64,000 nt of DNA. It comes from Clostridiales bacterium. Its GTDB lineage: Bacteria > Bacillota > Clostridia > Lachnospirales > Lachnospiraceae. The position numbers were made by a program, and so were the translations under genes. The notes under the pieces were generated by a model. That model was not told where the DNA came from. It worked only from the letters and a program-made list of their open reading frames with translations, and made no database searches. How positions within the stretch are numbered: the stretch's first letter is position 1; every line of letters starts with the position of its first letter. Below, piece by piece: positions 34,053 through 43,688 of the stretch. The stretch is taken from NCBI GenBank assembly GCA_018372435.1, contig JAHAJA010000005.1, positions 62,001 through 126,000 on the forward strand, written 5' to 3'.

Positions 34053-34106
34053 TAGCGAAAGAACGAATTGGAGAAGCTGTTTAAGGAAGAAAGTGGGTAT
34101 ATAAGA

Positions 34107-34994
34107 ATGAGTGTAAATTTAGAATATTATAAGATCTTTTATTATGTTGCCAAATATGGCGGAATAACCGCTGCGGCAGAGCAATTATGTATATCTCAGC
34201 CCGCAGTTAGTCAGGCAATTAAGCAGTTGGAGAGAAGTCTTGGAAGTGACTTGTTTGTTCGGACAGCAAAAGGTGCGAAATTAACGATTGAAGGAGAATC
34301 TCTCTTTTCTTATGTCCAAAAAGGTTATGAAACAATCTTAATAGGCGAAGAAAAGTTCAAGAAAATGATGGATTTGGAAACGGGAGAGATTCGTATTGGG
34401 GCAAGCGATATGACGTTGCAATTCTGTTTGTTACCTTATCTAGAACGTTTTCATGAGATGTATCCGAACATTAAAGTTAATGTCACTAATGCACCAACAC
34501 CAGAGACAATTTCGTATCTAAAGGAAGGTAAGATTGATTTTGGATGTGTAAGTTCTCCTTTTGTTTCTAAACCAGATTTTAAAGTTACGCAAATTCAACA
34601 AATTGAAGATATCTTCGTAGCAGGGAACAAATTCTGGGTATACAAGAATAAGATGATGCATTACCAAGAACTAGAAGACCTACCGATTATTTGTCTTGAA
34701 CATAATACAAGTACTAGAAGGTATATGGATGAGTTTTTGTCTAGGAATCATGTAGTACTTAATCCTGAGTTTGAGTTAGCTACAAGTGATATTATCGTAC
34801 AATTTGCAATTCGTAACTTGGGAATTGGTTGTGTTGTGAGCAATTTTGCAAAAAAATACTTGGAATCTGGCGAGTTGTTTCAACTGCATTTTGATAAACC
34901 AGTACCCAAGCGAAATATCTGTATTATATCAAGTGAGAAGAATTCAATCTCAGGTGCATCAAAGAAGTTGTTAGCTATGTTAGAAGAAGGTTAA
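34107..34994 (+). CDS. LysR-family transcriptional regulator
   Basis: 295 residues from ATG 34107; the TTG at 34068 is less likely because family members begin near NLEYYKIFYYVAKYGGITAA. The N-terminal helix-turn-helix is AAEQLCISQPAVSQAIKQLE (about 20-39), followed by a linker helix and a two-lobed ligand-binding domain. It resembles CysL/YeiE-like members. It lies alone between ilvC and purA and shows no obvious target next to it. The ligand is unknown. Confidence 0.88.
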   Translation: MSVNLEYYKIFYYVAKYGGITAAAEQLCISQPAVSQAIKQLERSLGSDLFVRTAKGAKLTIEGESLFSYVQKGYETILIGEEKFKKMMDLETGEIRIGASDMTLQFCLLPYLERFHEMYPNIKVNVTNAPTPETISYLKEGKIDFGCVSSPFVSKPDFKVTQIQQIEDIFVAGNKFWVYKNKMMHYQELEDLPIICLEHNTSTRRYMDEFLSRNHVVLNPEFELATSDIIVQFAIRNLGIGCVVSNFAKKYLESGELFQLHFDKPVPKRNICIISSEKNSISGASKKLLAMLEEG

Positions 34995-35076
34995 AATAGG
35001 TATCTTGTCGTTGGTTACAATGATAATTTCTTTATTGCTAAGCATAATAATACGTATCTGACCAATAATATGATAT

Positions 35077-35137
35077 GATACCAGGGTCAAAAGGTCTTTC
35101 GTTTCATGCATGAAGTGCGTAACACTCCGTAGGTATC
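35077..35137. promoter_or_regulatory. Palindromic/structured region upstream of purA
   Basis: GATACC (35077-35082) and GGTATC (35132-35137) enclose the perfect 12-bp palindrome TTCATGCATGAA (35103-35114) and a small GTG/CAC hairpin. It lies in the 316-bp gap 34995-35310, which has no gene but two TATAAT boxes (35181 and 35219). It may be an operator or a leader. Confidence 0.35.
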
Positions 35138-35310
35138 GCAGGGTAAAATAATAAGCAATATAAGTAATTATTATGTATGGTATAATGAATATTGATTTTA
35201 CTTATGTCTGTCATGTGGTATAATGGTTAAGTGCTGGTGAGAACGACGAAATTAACTAGTAAAATAAAAGATTAAAGATATTATAAATACGATTTTAGGA
35301 GGATTCAGAC

Positions 35311-36588
35311 ATGGTTAAAGCAATAGTAGGTGCTAACTGGGGAGACGAAGGAAAAGGTAAGATTACCGATATGCTAGGGCAAGAGTCGGACATAATTGTA
35401 CGTTTCCAAGGTGGGAGTAATGCAGGTCACACAATTATTAACAATTACGGAAAGTTTGCACTTCACTTATTACCTTCAGGAGTATTCTATGATCATACAA
35501 CAAGCGTTATCGGTAATGGTGTAGCTCTAAATATACCATTTCTATTTAAGGAGATACAAGGACTTGTTGAAAGAGGAGTACCAAAACCAAGAATATTAGT
35601 ATCAGACCGTGCTCAGATCCTTATGCCTTATCATATATTATTTGATCAATATGAAGAAGAACGTTTAGGAAAAGCTTCATTTGGTTCTACAAAATCAGGT
35701 ATTGCTCCATTCTATTCAGATAAATATGCGAAAATTGGTTTCCAAGTTTCAGAGCTTTTTGCTGATGAGCAAGTTATTAGAGAAAAAATTGCAAGAGTAT
35801 GTGAACAAAAGAATGTTATTTTAGAACATCTTTACCATAAACCAGCAATTGACGAGAATGAATTATATAACACATTAATGGAATATAAAGAAATGGTTGC
35901 TCCTTATGTTTGTGACGTTGCAGCTTACTTACATCAAGCAATTAAAGATGGTAAGAACATCTTATTAGAAGGACAATTAGGTTCATTAAAAGATCCTGAT
36001 TTTGGTATCTATCCAATGGTTACCTCTTCTTCTACATTAGCAGCTTATGGTGCGATTGGAGCGGGTATCCCTCCATATGAAATCAAAGAAATCGTTACTG
36101 TAGTTAAAGCATATTCAAGTGCAGTAGGTGCTGGTGAATTCGTAAGTGAAATCTTTGGTGAGGAAGCAGACGAGCTTAGAAAACGTGGCGGTGACGGCGG
36201 TGAATACGGCGCAACAACAGGTAGACCAAGAAGAATGGGTTGGTTTGATGCAGTTGCTTCTCGTTATGGTTGCAGAATTCAAGGTGCTACTGCGGTAGCT
36301 CTTACTGTACTTGATGTACTTGGCTATCTTGAAGAAATTCCAGTTTGCGTTGGTTATGAAATCGATGGTAAAGTAACAAAAGATTTCCCAACAACTGTAC
36401 AACTTGCAAAAGCAAAACCTGTTTATGAAGTTTTACCAGGTTGGCAAGAAGAAATCCGTGGAATTACTAAGTACGAAGATCTTCCAGAAAACTGTAGAAA
36501 ATACATCGAATTCATTGAGAAAGAATTAGAAGTGCCAGTTAAGATGGTATCAAATGGCCCAGGAAGAGAAGAGATAATCCATCGCTAA
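35311..36588 (+). CDS. purA: Adenylosuccinate synthetase
   Basis: 425 residues. The N-terminal GANWGDEGKGKITD holds the GTP phosphate loop and catalytic aspartate. The switch region GSTKSGIAPFYSDK, the IMP-contact stretch and GATTGRPRRMGWFDA follow in order, with the TKYEDLP guanine-specificity region near the C-terminus. It joins IMP and aspartate in the first committed step to AMP. The start has an AGGAGG site. It is monocistronic, closed by a strong terminator. Confidence 0.97.
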   Translation: MVKAIVGANWGDEGKGKITDMLGQESDIIVRFQGGSNAGHTIINNYGKFALHLLPSGVFYDHTTSVIGNGVALNIPFLFKEIQGLVERGVPKPRILVSDRAQILMPYHILFDQYEEERLGKASFGSTKSGIAPFYSDKYAKIGFQVSELFADEQVIREKIARVCEQKNVILEHLYHKPAIDENELYNTLMEYKEMVAPYVCDVAAYLHQAIKDGKNILLEGQLGSLKDPDFGIYPMVTSSSTLAAYGAIGAGIPPYEIKEIVTVVKAYSSAVGAGEFVSEIFGEEADELRKRGGDGGEYGATTGRPRRMGWFDAVASRYGCRIQGATAVALTVLDVLGYLEEIPVCVGYEIDGKVTKDFPTTVQLAKAKPVYEVLPGWQEEIRGITKYEDLPENCRKYIEFIEKELEVPVKMVSNGPGREEIIHR

Positions 36589-36618
36589 GAATTTCCTTGG
36601 TATAGATTAGTAATAACA

Positions 36619-36668
36619 ATCCCAAGAGATTAAGACTTATATAAGTGTTAATTCTCTTGGGATTTAAT
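36619..36668 (+). terminator. Terminator of purA
   Basis: AATCCCAAGAGATTAA pairs with TTAATTCTCTTGGGATT across a 15-base loop, followed by a T-rich tail. Confidence 0.85.
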
Positions 36669-36833
36669 TGTATATTAGGAATTTTCTTTCAGCTGATGCT
36701 TGTTCTAGTATCATGCAACTGCATCTAGCACCTATCCTTTTGTGTAGGCTTATTTGGTTGAAATGTTTTATCTTTGGTTGTATAATAACATTTGATTTAG
36801 TTATAGATTAATAGTGGGAAAGGAACAAGTAGA

Positions 36834-37661
36834 ATGAATACGATTATAAGTATTCTGGCTGTAATTGTTGTATTTATTATAGTATACTTTCTAGCAATTA
36901 TGCCAAGAATGATTCGCCGTGCCGATGATTCTTTGTTTAAAGGTTGGTTTTTTGCACATAGAGGACTGTTTGATAATAAGACCAAGGCCCCAGAGAATTC
37001 AATTCCTGCTTTTGAGAACGCAATAAGGAATAATTATGGTATAGAACTTGATGTACAATTGACAAAGGATGAAGTGATTGTGGTATTTCATGATTATACA
37101 ATCTTAAGAATGTGTGGTGTAGATCGAAAAGTAAATGATATGACTTATGAGGAGATATGTCAGTATGCTTTATTGAAATCAAATTGTAGAATTCCAAGAT
37201 TTGATGAAGTACTAAGAGTTATAGATGGAAAAGTGCCTATAATTGTGGAACTAAAGTTGGAGTACAACTATAAGAGAACTTGTGAGCTTGTGAATGCAAT
37301 GCTAGGCAGATACAAGGGGGCTTACTGTGTGGAATCGTTCAATCCTTTAGGGCTTTTATGGTATAGAATGCATAATAATACGGTAATGCGAGGTCAACTA
37401 TCCAGTATGTTTTTCAAGGATAAGCAAAAGGGGGACAAACTGTTATTATTTCTTATGCAAAATCTTTTGTTTAACTGGTTGGCAAAACCGGATTTTATAG
37501 CTTATAATTATCAATATCGTAATGCTATGTCATTTTATTTGTGCTCAAAGATTTATAGGCCCTATACATTTGCCTGGACAGTACGTAGTGAACAAGCAAG
37601 GCAAGAGTGTGAAGGGTATTTTGAATATATTATCTTCGAACAGTTTTGTCCTAAGAATTAA
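36834..37661 (+). CDS. Membrane-anchored glycerophosphodiester phosphodiesterase
   Basis: 275 residues. One N-terminal helix (about 3-24) anchors a GDPD TIM-barrel: FAHRGLFDNKTKAPENS (catalytic His and substrate arginine), ELDVQLTKDEVIVVFHDYT (metal ligands and second His), VELKLEY near residue 140 and the VESF strand. It hydrolyses glycerophosphodiesters to glycerol-3-phosphate and an alcohol. It is followed 23 bp later by the HAAS-like membrane protein, so the two are probably cotranscribed. Confidence 0.88.
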   Translation: MNTIISILAVIVVFIIVYFLAIMPRMIRRADDSLFKGWFFAHRGLFDNKTKAPENSIPAFENAIRNNYGIELDVQLTKDEVIVVFHDYTILRMCGVDRKVNDMTYEEICQYALLKSNCRIPRFDEVLRVIDGKVPIIVELKLEYNYKRTCELVNAMLGRYKGAYCVESFNPLGLLWYRMHNNTVMRGQLSSMFFKDKQKGDKLLLFLMQNLLFNWLAKPDFIAYNYQYRNAMSFYLCSKIYRPYTFAWTVRSEQARQECEGYFEYIIFEQFCPKN

Positions 37662-37684
37662 GAAAGCAAGAGGTAAGTAAGAAT

Positions 37685-38680
37685 ATGCATTTGATTAAGA
37701 GATACGTTGAAGAAGTCATAATACATGTAACTTTTTCAAAGAGAAAATCAGTTAAGGAAGATATCTTTAAGAAAATTGAAGAGGAAGCTGTAAAGCAAGG
37801 TCATAAGAGTGTGGAAAGTATGTCTGAAGAAGAAACGATGAAGGTTTTAGATGCTCTCGGAGATCCCAGGGAATTAGGAAGAGGTTATTGTAAAAGTAAG
37901 AGCAAGATTATTGGGAAAGAGAGCGCCACATCCTATCATAGAGTATTATTGTTGTCGTTAATCTTTGGAGTTATTGGTAATGTGGTAGCGTACCTTTGCA
38001 TGGACACCAGTAATGGTAACGAAGTGGGCGCATTGTTCATTTTGAAAAACCTAGTAATTAGCCTTCTTGTTTTATATGTATTCATAACGTTGGTTTTTTA
38101 CGTTGCAAATTATATTCGTAAGAATGAAGAGGAAAAAGAAGAACATTCTAGAGGAAAATGGACAGTACTTCATCTACGTTATCCAAAGCTTAAGAGACCG
38201 AATAAGAGAATGGATTACATAATGGGTTTGTTTTTTAAAATAGTGATACTAGTAGTAATTTATGTTGCCGGTAATCATCTGTTTGTAGGTGCGATAGTAA
38301 GAGACGGCGAGAATATTCAAAGAATCCCTCTTTTGTTAGCTGGGCGAATTCAAGATTTTAAAGTATTCATAACTATTTTGCTAATGGTATCGATGGGGTA
38401 TAATATAGCTGCAATATGGAGAAATCGTCCTGATTTTGTACTGTTGATCTGGAAAGGAATCTCTACGATATTGAATGCGATTGGTTGTTTCTTCTTGTTC
38501 AGATTCCCAGGAATCTGGAATACGGAATTCGCTAATCAAATGCAAAGTACAGGTGTTACAACAATTGCTTGGCAATCAATTTCGATGCAAAGTATAGCAA
38601 ACTTCTCCGTGGCAGTTGTTTTGTTTGTTGCAGCGGTGGATATGTTGCATGCATTCTATCGATTCTTTAGTAATATTTGA
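37685..38680 (+). CDS. HAAS/DUF1700-like membrane protein
   Basis: 331 residues. Residues 1-75 form a helical domain with the pattern YVEEVIIHVTFSKRKSVKED to ALGDPRELGRGYCKSK, like the HAAS/DUF1700 signalling module usually found next to PadR regulators. About six membrane helices follow (near 88-110, 122-143, 180-200, 222-240, 250-275 and 295-325). No PadR gene is adjacent here. It follows the GDPD gene closely. The function is unknown. Confidence 0.65.
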   Translation: MHLIKRYVEEVIIHVTFSKRKSVKEDIFKKIEEEAVKQGHKSVESMSEEETMKVLDALGDPRELGRGYCKSKSKIIGKESATSYHRVLLLSLIFGVIGNVVAYLCMDTSNGNEVGALFILKNLVISLLVLYVFITLVFYVANYIRKNEEEKEEHSRGKWTVLHLRYPKLKRPNKRMDYIMGLFFKIVILVVIYVAGNHLFVGAIVRDGENIQRIPLLLAGRIQDFKVFITILLMVSMGYNIAAIWRNRPDFVLLIWKGISTILNAIGCFFLFRFPGIWNTEFANQMQSTGVTTIAWQSISMQSIANFSVAVVLFVAAVDMLHAFYRFFSNI

Positions 38681-38708
38681 CCAAAGCTATTAATAAGTGA
38701 ATAAGCAA

Positions 38709-38742
38709 AGAAAACGACAATCTCAAAAGATTGTCGTTTTTT
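38709..38742. terminator. Bidirectional terminator
   Basis: AAAACGACAATCT and AGATTGTCGTTTT pair across CAAA, with T-rich tails on both strands. It serves the genes at 37685 and 38758. Confidence 0.9.
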
Positions 38743-38757
38743 GATTGATATCAATAA

Positions 38758-39858
38758 TTAACGATTACAAACTTCCTTAATTACAGCAAGAAGTTCATCA
38801 TTCTTTTCGGGTGACATGAAGCAGAAACGTATATAATGGTCATCTAAGAAAGGAAAGGTTGAACAATCTCGAATCATTAATCCTTTGCGAATAGCTGCTT
38901 CGAATAAGTCGTTAGAAGTAACTGTATCGTCAAGGATTTTGCATAATATAAAATTTGCCGTTGATGGGTAGTATTTAATGTTTGAAACACTGTCAAGATA
39001 TGAGTAGATTCGTTTGCGTTCTGTATTAATCAATTGCTTCGTTGAATTAATATATTCTATATCATTGAACATAATTTCACCAGCGATTGCAGCTAGAGAG
39101 TTAATCGTCCAAGGGTTTTTCTTGCTATTGATTTCTTTGATTAGGTCAGAATTACCACAAATTGCATAACCCAAACGCAAACCAGGAGCAGCGAAGAATT
39201 TGGAGATGCCACGTAATATAATAATATTATTATAATCATTCGTTAAAGGAACACTACTTATCTGCTCCATATCAGGTGCAAATTCAATGTAAGTTTCATC
39301 CACCATAACAAAGATATCATTTCTCTTACAGTGATCAAGAATCTTACGCATGTCTTTACGATAGATACTACCGGATGTTGGGTTGTTCGGATTACAGATG
39401 ATAAGCAAATCGATATCGGAAGTTAATTTGGAACATAGGAGTTCAAGATTTAATCTGAAATCATCTTCTTCTTGTAACGCGAAGTAGAAGGAACTACCAC
39501 CACCAAGGGAAACCTCGCGTTCGTATTCGGAATAGGTTGGACCGATAATCAATGCCTTTTTAGGAGATTTGATTTGTATCATTAAAGAGATGAGTTCTGT
39601 TGAACCGTTTCCGACGATAATGTTTGAAGCATCTGTATGAGCATAGGTAGCAATGCAATTACGTAGAGAAGTATACTCTCGATCTGGATAAGTGGTTATG
39701 GCATCTATATGGGAAGCTAAGCACTCACGTAATTGATATGATACACCAAGCGGATTGACATTCGCACTGAATGAAGTGATATCTTCTTTTTTGATACCAT
39801 AAACTCGTTCAATGGCTTCTAAATCGCTTCCATGAAAATGATCTTTATGTTTAATCAT
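38758..39858 (-). CDS. PLP-dependent aminotransferase, CobD/HisC-like
   Basis: 366 residues; the ATG at 39858 has AAAGGATG upstream and is preferred over 39876. FHGSDLEAIERVYGI then FSANVNPLG is the N-terminus typical of threonine-phosphate decarboxylase CobD and its relatives. NGSTELI, CNPNNPTSG, DETYIEFAP and the PLP lysine in RGISKFFAAPGLRLGY follow. CobD makes aminopropanol phosphate for cobalamin, but no cobalamin gene lies nearby, so histidinol-phosphate-type or other activity is possible. The gene stands alone. Confidence 0.8.
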   Translation of the reverse strand: MIKHKDHFHGSDLEAIERVYGIKKEDITSFSANVNPLGVSYQLRECLASHIDAITTYPDREYTSLRNCIATYAHTDASNIIVGNGSTELISLMIQIKSPKKALIIGPTYSEYEREVSLGGGSSFYFALQEEDDFRLNLELLCSKLTSDIDLLIICNPNNPTSGSIYRKDMRKILDHCKRNDIFVMVDETYIEFAPDMEQISSVPLTNDYNNIIILRGISKFFAAPGLRLGYAICGNSDLIKEINSKKNPWTINSLAAIAGEIMFNDIEYINSTKQLINTERKRIYSYLDSVSNIKYYPSTANFILCKILDDTVTSNDLFEAAIRKGLMIRDCSTFPFLDDHYIRFCFMSPEKNDELLAVIKEVCNR

Positions 39859-40090
39859 GTTAATACATCCTTTCATATTTCTAAGTCTATAGCAATTACT
39901 TTAGAACCTATGATAGCACTTTTCATTCTTAACTACAACAGTAACCTAATTAGCAAATTAAGTTGATAGAGTTCGAAAAAAGTAGAAACCATGTTCCATG
40001 TATGATATAATATCAATCAAGATGTGAATAATAGGTTACTATGTGGGTGGTATCACAAAATAGTATCAATAAATTATGTAGGTGATAATA

Positions 40091-43000
40091 GTGAAAGAGA
40101 AAATCACACAATTTTCAAGAGGAAACTTCGAATTTGAGTTACCTAGGGTAATTCTTTCTGACGAACAGATTATAGTGGATGTGGAACAGGGAAGTACGTA
40201 TTATGGCTGTTTTACAATTACGACGCAAGACAATATAGAGATGAAGGGGCTTGTGTATTCGTCGAGCCGTTTATTAGTAATTACGGATGAACAATTCCGC
40301 GGAGATGAGAATGTAATTCAATATAAATTTAAAGCCTCAGGATTACAAGCTCGCGACGAAGAAAAGGGCACTATCACATGTGTTACGAGCTTAGGGGAAT
40401 TCGAGTTACCATTTCACTTTCGTGTTATTCCGCCATATTGTGTTACGAAGAAGGGTGAAGTAAAGGATTTATTCCACTTCACGAATCTAGCGAAAGAAGA
40501 TCCTTTAACAGCAATAAGTTTATTTAAGACAGATGAGTTTGTTAATGTATTTTTGGAAAAAGATCCAACATACCTAGCGATATATGATTCATTAATGAAA
40601 AGTACTTCAGTGAGTCAGGCTATGGAAGAATTCCTAATTGCGATACATAAAAAGCTACCTGTTGAAATTGATATAGATAAAAAAGAATTATATTTTGAAG
40701 TTAATAAAGACCCATTCATGGAAAAAATCTATATAACACGAAGCAATTGGGGGTATTCAGAGATTAAATTATTTACTGATGCGCCATTCATTAAACTAGA
40801 TCATAAGGTTTTATGGACGGATAATTTTGCTTTGAATAGCTATCCGCTTGAAGTAGTGTTGGATCCAAGTAAGATGCGCGTGGGTATTAATTATGGACGG
40901 ATTATCATTAAGACGGTGCACCAGACAATTATTGTTCCGGTAATCTGTAAGGTGCCTCATAAAGAACAAGTAGGTAGTACGCAAGCAACTCATCTGAGGC
41001 GTCATGAGTTACAATTAACTAAGAACTATTTGAATTTTCGTATGAATAAGATTGATTTACCAAGTTACATACAAGAGACGAATGCTGTGCTTAGTAGCTT
41101 AACAATTATTGATGATGATATTTATTATGACTTAGCGAGAACGCATCTATATATCATATCGGATAATCATGAGATGGCAAGAGAGATGCTTGCCAATTTT
41201 GCGAATCGTATTGATGGAAGTAAAAGCAATGCGGTTGCCTACTGTGCATATCAATATCTAAATGCTTTATATAAGAAGGACAAAGAAGTAATTGATGCAG
41301 CGGTAGAAACAATTCGAGAGTTCTACGAGAAAGAAGCCGATTGGAGAATTCTTTGGTTTTTACTCTATTTGGATAAAAAATACGATTCTAATAGATTACA
41401 CAAGTTAAAAGATATTCGAAGGGTATGTGAGTTAGGATGTAAAAGTCCAATCATGTATTATGAAGCATGTACGGTATTCAATTCGGACCCTTCTTTATTG
41501 CATGAACTAGGTGGCTTTGAGCGTGTCCTCTTAAATTGGGGGGCGAAAGAGGGCTACTTAAATCAAGAAGTAATTGTACAGTATGCATATCTAGCAGCTA
41601 GAGAAAAAACATTCTCAGGAGTAATTTATCATACGTTGGTACGTCTCTATCAAGAGAAGGCTATGACTGATATCTTATATGCAATCTGTGCATTGTTAAT
41701 TAAGAGTGAGAAGACAGAAAATAAATATTTTGAATGGTATCGATTAGGTGTGGAAGCACAGTTAAAATTAACGAGTCTTCATGAGTATTATATGTATGCC
41801 ATCAATGAGGATGAAGATGCATGCCTTAGTCGTCCGATTTATCTGTATTATATATACAACAGTAATCTTTCTGATAATCGAAAGGCATTTTTGTATGCGC
41901 AGATTATTAGAAATAAGGAAGAAAATCCATCAATATATAAGACGTATCAAAAGCAGATGGAACGTTTTATGTATCGTCAATTGCATGCAAGACAGATTAA
42001 TAGAAATCTCGCAGTGATCTATAATGACTTATTACCACCTGAGAAATTAGATGAAACAGTAGCAAGAGATCTTTCGGTATTGATGTATTATCATGAAATT
42101 ACTTGCTATAATCCGAATATCAAAGGTGTTTATGTTGTGCATAAAGAATTGGAGAATGAGATTTATCAGCCTTTGAAAGAAGGAAGAACAGTAATTCCAG
42201 TATTCACGGAGAATGCGCAGATATTCTTTGTTGATAATAATGACAATAGATATTATGAAACAATTCCTTATGAGGTTAGACAATTAATGGACTATAGTAA
42301 ATACGCTGAAGTTTGTTTTGTCTATGAAAAAGAAAACCCGTTATTAATTCTGAATCTAGCAGAGTTAGTTTTGAATTATCATAGTAATACACAGGATATA
42401 GTCTTGTTATATAAGCTTGCTATACAGATTCCTAATCTGCAGGCATGGTGTTATAAGAAGTTTCTACTCGCTCTAATTAAGCATTACCATGACCATTATG
42501 ACGGAGAATTACTTGATGAATATCTGAAAGAAGTAGACATGAAATCGCTTACGGAATCAGAACGTATAGATATGATGGAGTATATGATTATACGTGATTT
42601 AACAGATAAGGCAATGGAGTCAATAGGACGTTTTGGTAGTGCCCTAGTACCACAGAATCGTCTTCATAAACTATGCCTTAAATTGGTAATGAATACACCA
42701 GAACGTGATGAAGTGTTGGTTTATCTTTGTCATGAAGTATTTAAGACAGGAAAATATCAAGACGTGATATTAGAATATCTAGTTACGTATTTTCAAGGTA
42801 CATCAAAAGAGATGTTAGCAATATGGAAGGCGGCACATGCTCGTAATATGAAACTTACTTCCTATGAAGAACGACTTTTAGGTCAAGTATTATTTACAGA
42901 AAATCATAATGTTTTAGTAGGGGATGTGTTCTTGTCTTACTATCCTGTAGGCGATAATAGAATCTTGATACGTGGATTTATAACGTATTATGCATATCAA

Positions 43001-43636
43001 TATTTGTTAAAAGATCTAGAGATAGAAGAATCTCTATTCCCTATAATGAAGAAAGAGATTGCGACAGAAGAGAATGAGTTCTGCAATATCGCATTATTAA
43101 GATACTATAGTACACTCGATGCGTTAACAGAGGAAGAGGTTAACTTTGTAGATTTTCAAGTGCATCGTCTAACAAAGAAAGGCATTGTAATGCCATTCTT
43201 CAAAGATTTTAAGGGTAAGGTTGCACTATCAGAATTACTATTCAATAAATACTATGTTTCGTATCGCACAGCGAAAGATAAAAACGTAATTATTCATTAC
43301 TATATGGATCGTAGTGAAGATTCAGAGTCGAATGAATACATTACGGAGCAGATGAAGGAAGTATTTGAAGGTATCTATGTAAAAGAATTCATGCTGTTTA
43401 GTCAGGAAGAGTTGTTATACTATATTACAGTAGATGGTGGCGAAGAAGAAAAGGCATCCGATTGTATTGAAGCGGGAGAAGTATCATGTATGAGTCAAGA
43501 TGTGGATACGAAATTTGATTTAATCAATCTAATGATAACGTCTTATCAGATGCAAGATGAGAAGACATTATTAGATACCATGAAGCAATATGTAACACAG
43601 AGTTATTGTATTGATGAATTATTAAAACCATTATAA
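40091..43636 (+). CDS. Giant DUF5717-like protein
   Basis: 1181 residues from GTG 40091, with TAGGTGAT upstream. The first about 300 residues are strand-rich with Ig-like edges (GNFEFELPRVILSDEQIIVD; a second block near 200-290 with EVVLDPSKMRVGINYGRIII). From about 310 to 1000 the protein is helical with repeat-like hairpins, as in TPR or solenoid proteins. The end is again mixed. It has no signal peptide or membrane helix. I recognise it as the DUF5717 family of Lachnospiraceae, of unknown function. It is the first gene of a tight operon with an Hsp70-fold protein. Confidence 0.7.
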   Translation: MKEKITQFSRGNFEFELPRVILSDEQIIVDVEQGSTYYGCFTITTQDNIEMKGLVYSSSRLLVITDEQFRGDENVIQYKFKASGLQARDEEKGTITCVTSLGEFELPFHFRVIPPYCVTKKGEVKDLFHFTNLAKEDPLTAISLFKTDEFVNVFLEKDPTYLAIYDSLMKSTSVSQAMEEFLIAIHKKLPVEIDIDKKELYFEVNKDPFMEKIYITRSNWGYSEIKLFTDAPFIKLDHKVLWTDNFALNSYPLEVVLDPSKMRVGINYGRIIIKTVHQTIIVPVICKVPHKEQVGSTQATHLRRHELQLTKNYLNFRMNKIDLPSYIQETNAVLSSLTIIDDDIYYDLARTHLYIISDNHEMAREMLANFANRIDGSKSNAVAYCAYQYLNALYKKDKEVIDAAVETIREFYEKEADWRILWFLLYLDKKYDSNRLHKLKDIRRVCELGCKSPIMYYEACTVFNSDPSLLHELGGFERVLLNWGAKEGYLNQEVIVQYAYLAAREKTFSGVIYHTLVRLYQEKAMTDILYAICALLIKSEKTENKYFEWYRLGVEAQLKLTSLHEYYMYAINEDEDACLSRPIYLYYIYNSNLSDNRKAFLYAQIIRNKEENPSIYKTYQKQMERFMYRQLHARQINRNLAVIYNDLLPPEKLDETVARDLSVLMYYHEITCYNPNIKGVYVVHKELENEIYQPLKEGRTVIPVFTENAQIFFVDNNDNRYYETIPYEVRQLMDYSKYAEVCFVYEKENPLLILNLAELVLNYHSNTQDIVLLYKLAIQIPNLQAWCYKKFLLALIKHYHDHYDGELLDEYLKEVDMKSLTESERIDMMEYMIIRDLTDKAMESIGRFGSALVPQNRLHKLCLKLVMNTPERDEVLVYLCHEVFKTGKYQDVILEYLVTYFQGTSKEMLAIWKAAHARNMKLTSYEERLLGQVLFTENHNVLVGDVFLSYYPVGDNRILIRGFITYYAYQYLLKDLEIEESLFPIMKKEIATEENEFCNIALLRYYSTLDALTEEEVNFVDFQVHRLTKKGIVMPFFKDFKGKVALSELLFNKYYVSYRTAKDKNVIIHYYMDRSEDSESNEYITEQMKEVFEGIYVKEFMLFSQEELLYYITVDGGEEEKASDCIEAGEVSCMSQDVDTKFDLINLMITSYQMQDEKTLLDTMKQYVTQSYCIDELLKPL

Positions 43637-43688
43637 GTTATTCATATATAATTACCAGAAGTAGCAATGATTTCGGAAAGGAGTTAGA

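Noticed and set aside
35205..35262. tRNA-like stretch GTGGTATAATGGTTAAGTGC upstream of purA
   Set aside because: It resembles a D-arm by chance, but there is no acceptor stem, anticodon arm or T-arm (no GTTCGA-type loop) around it, and it overlaps a TATAAT box.
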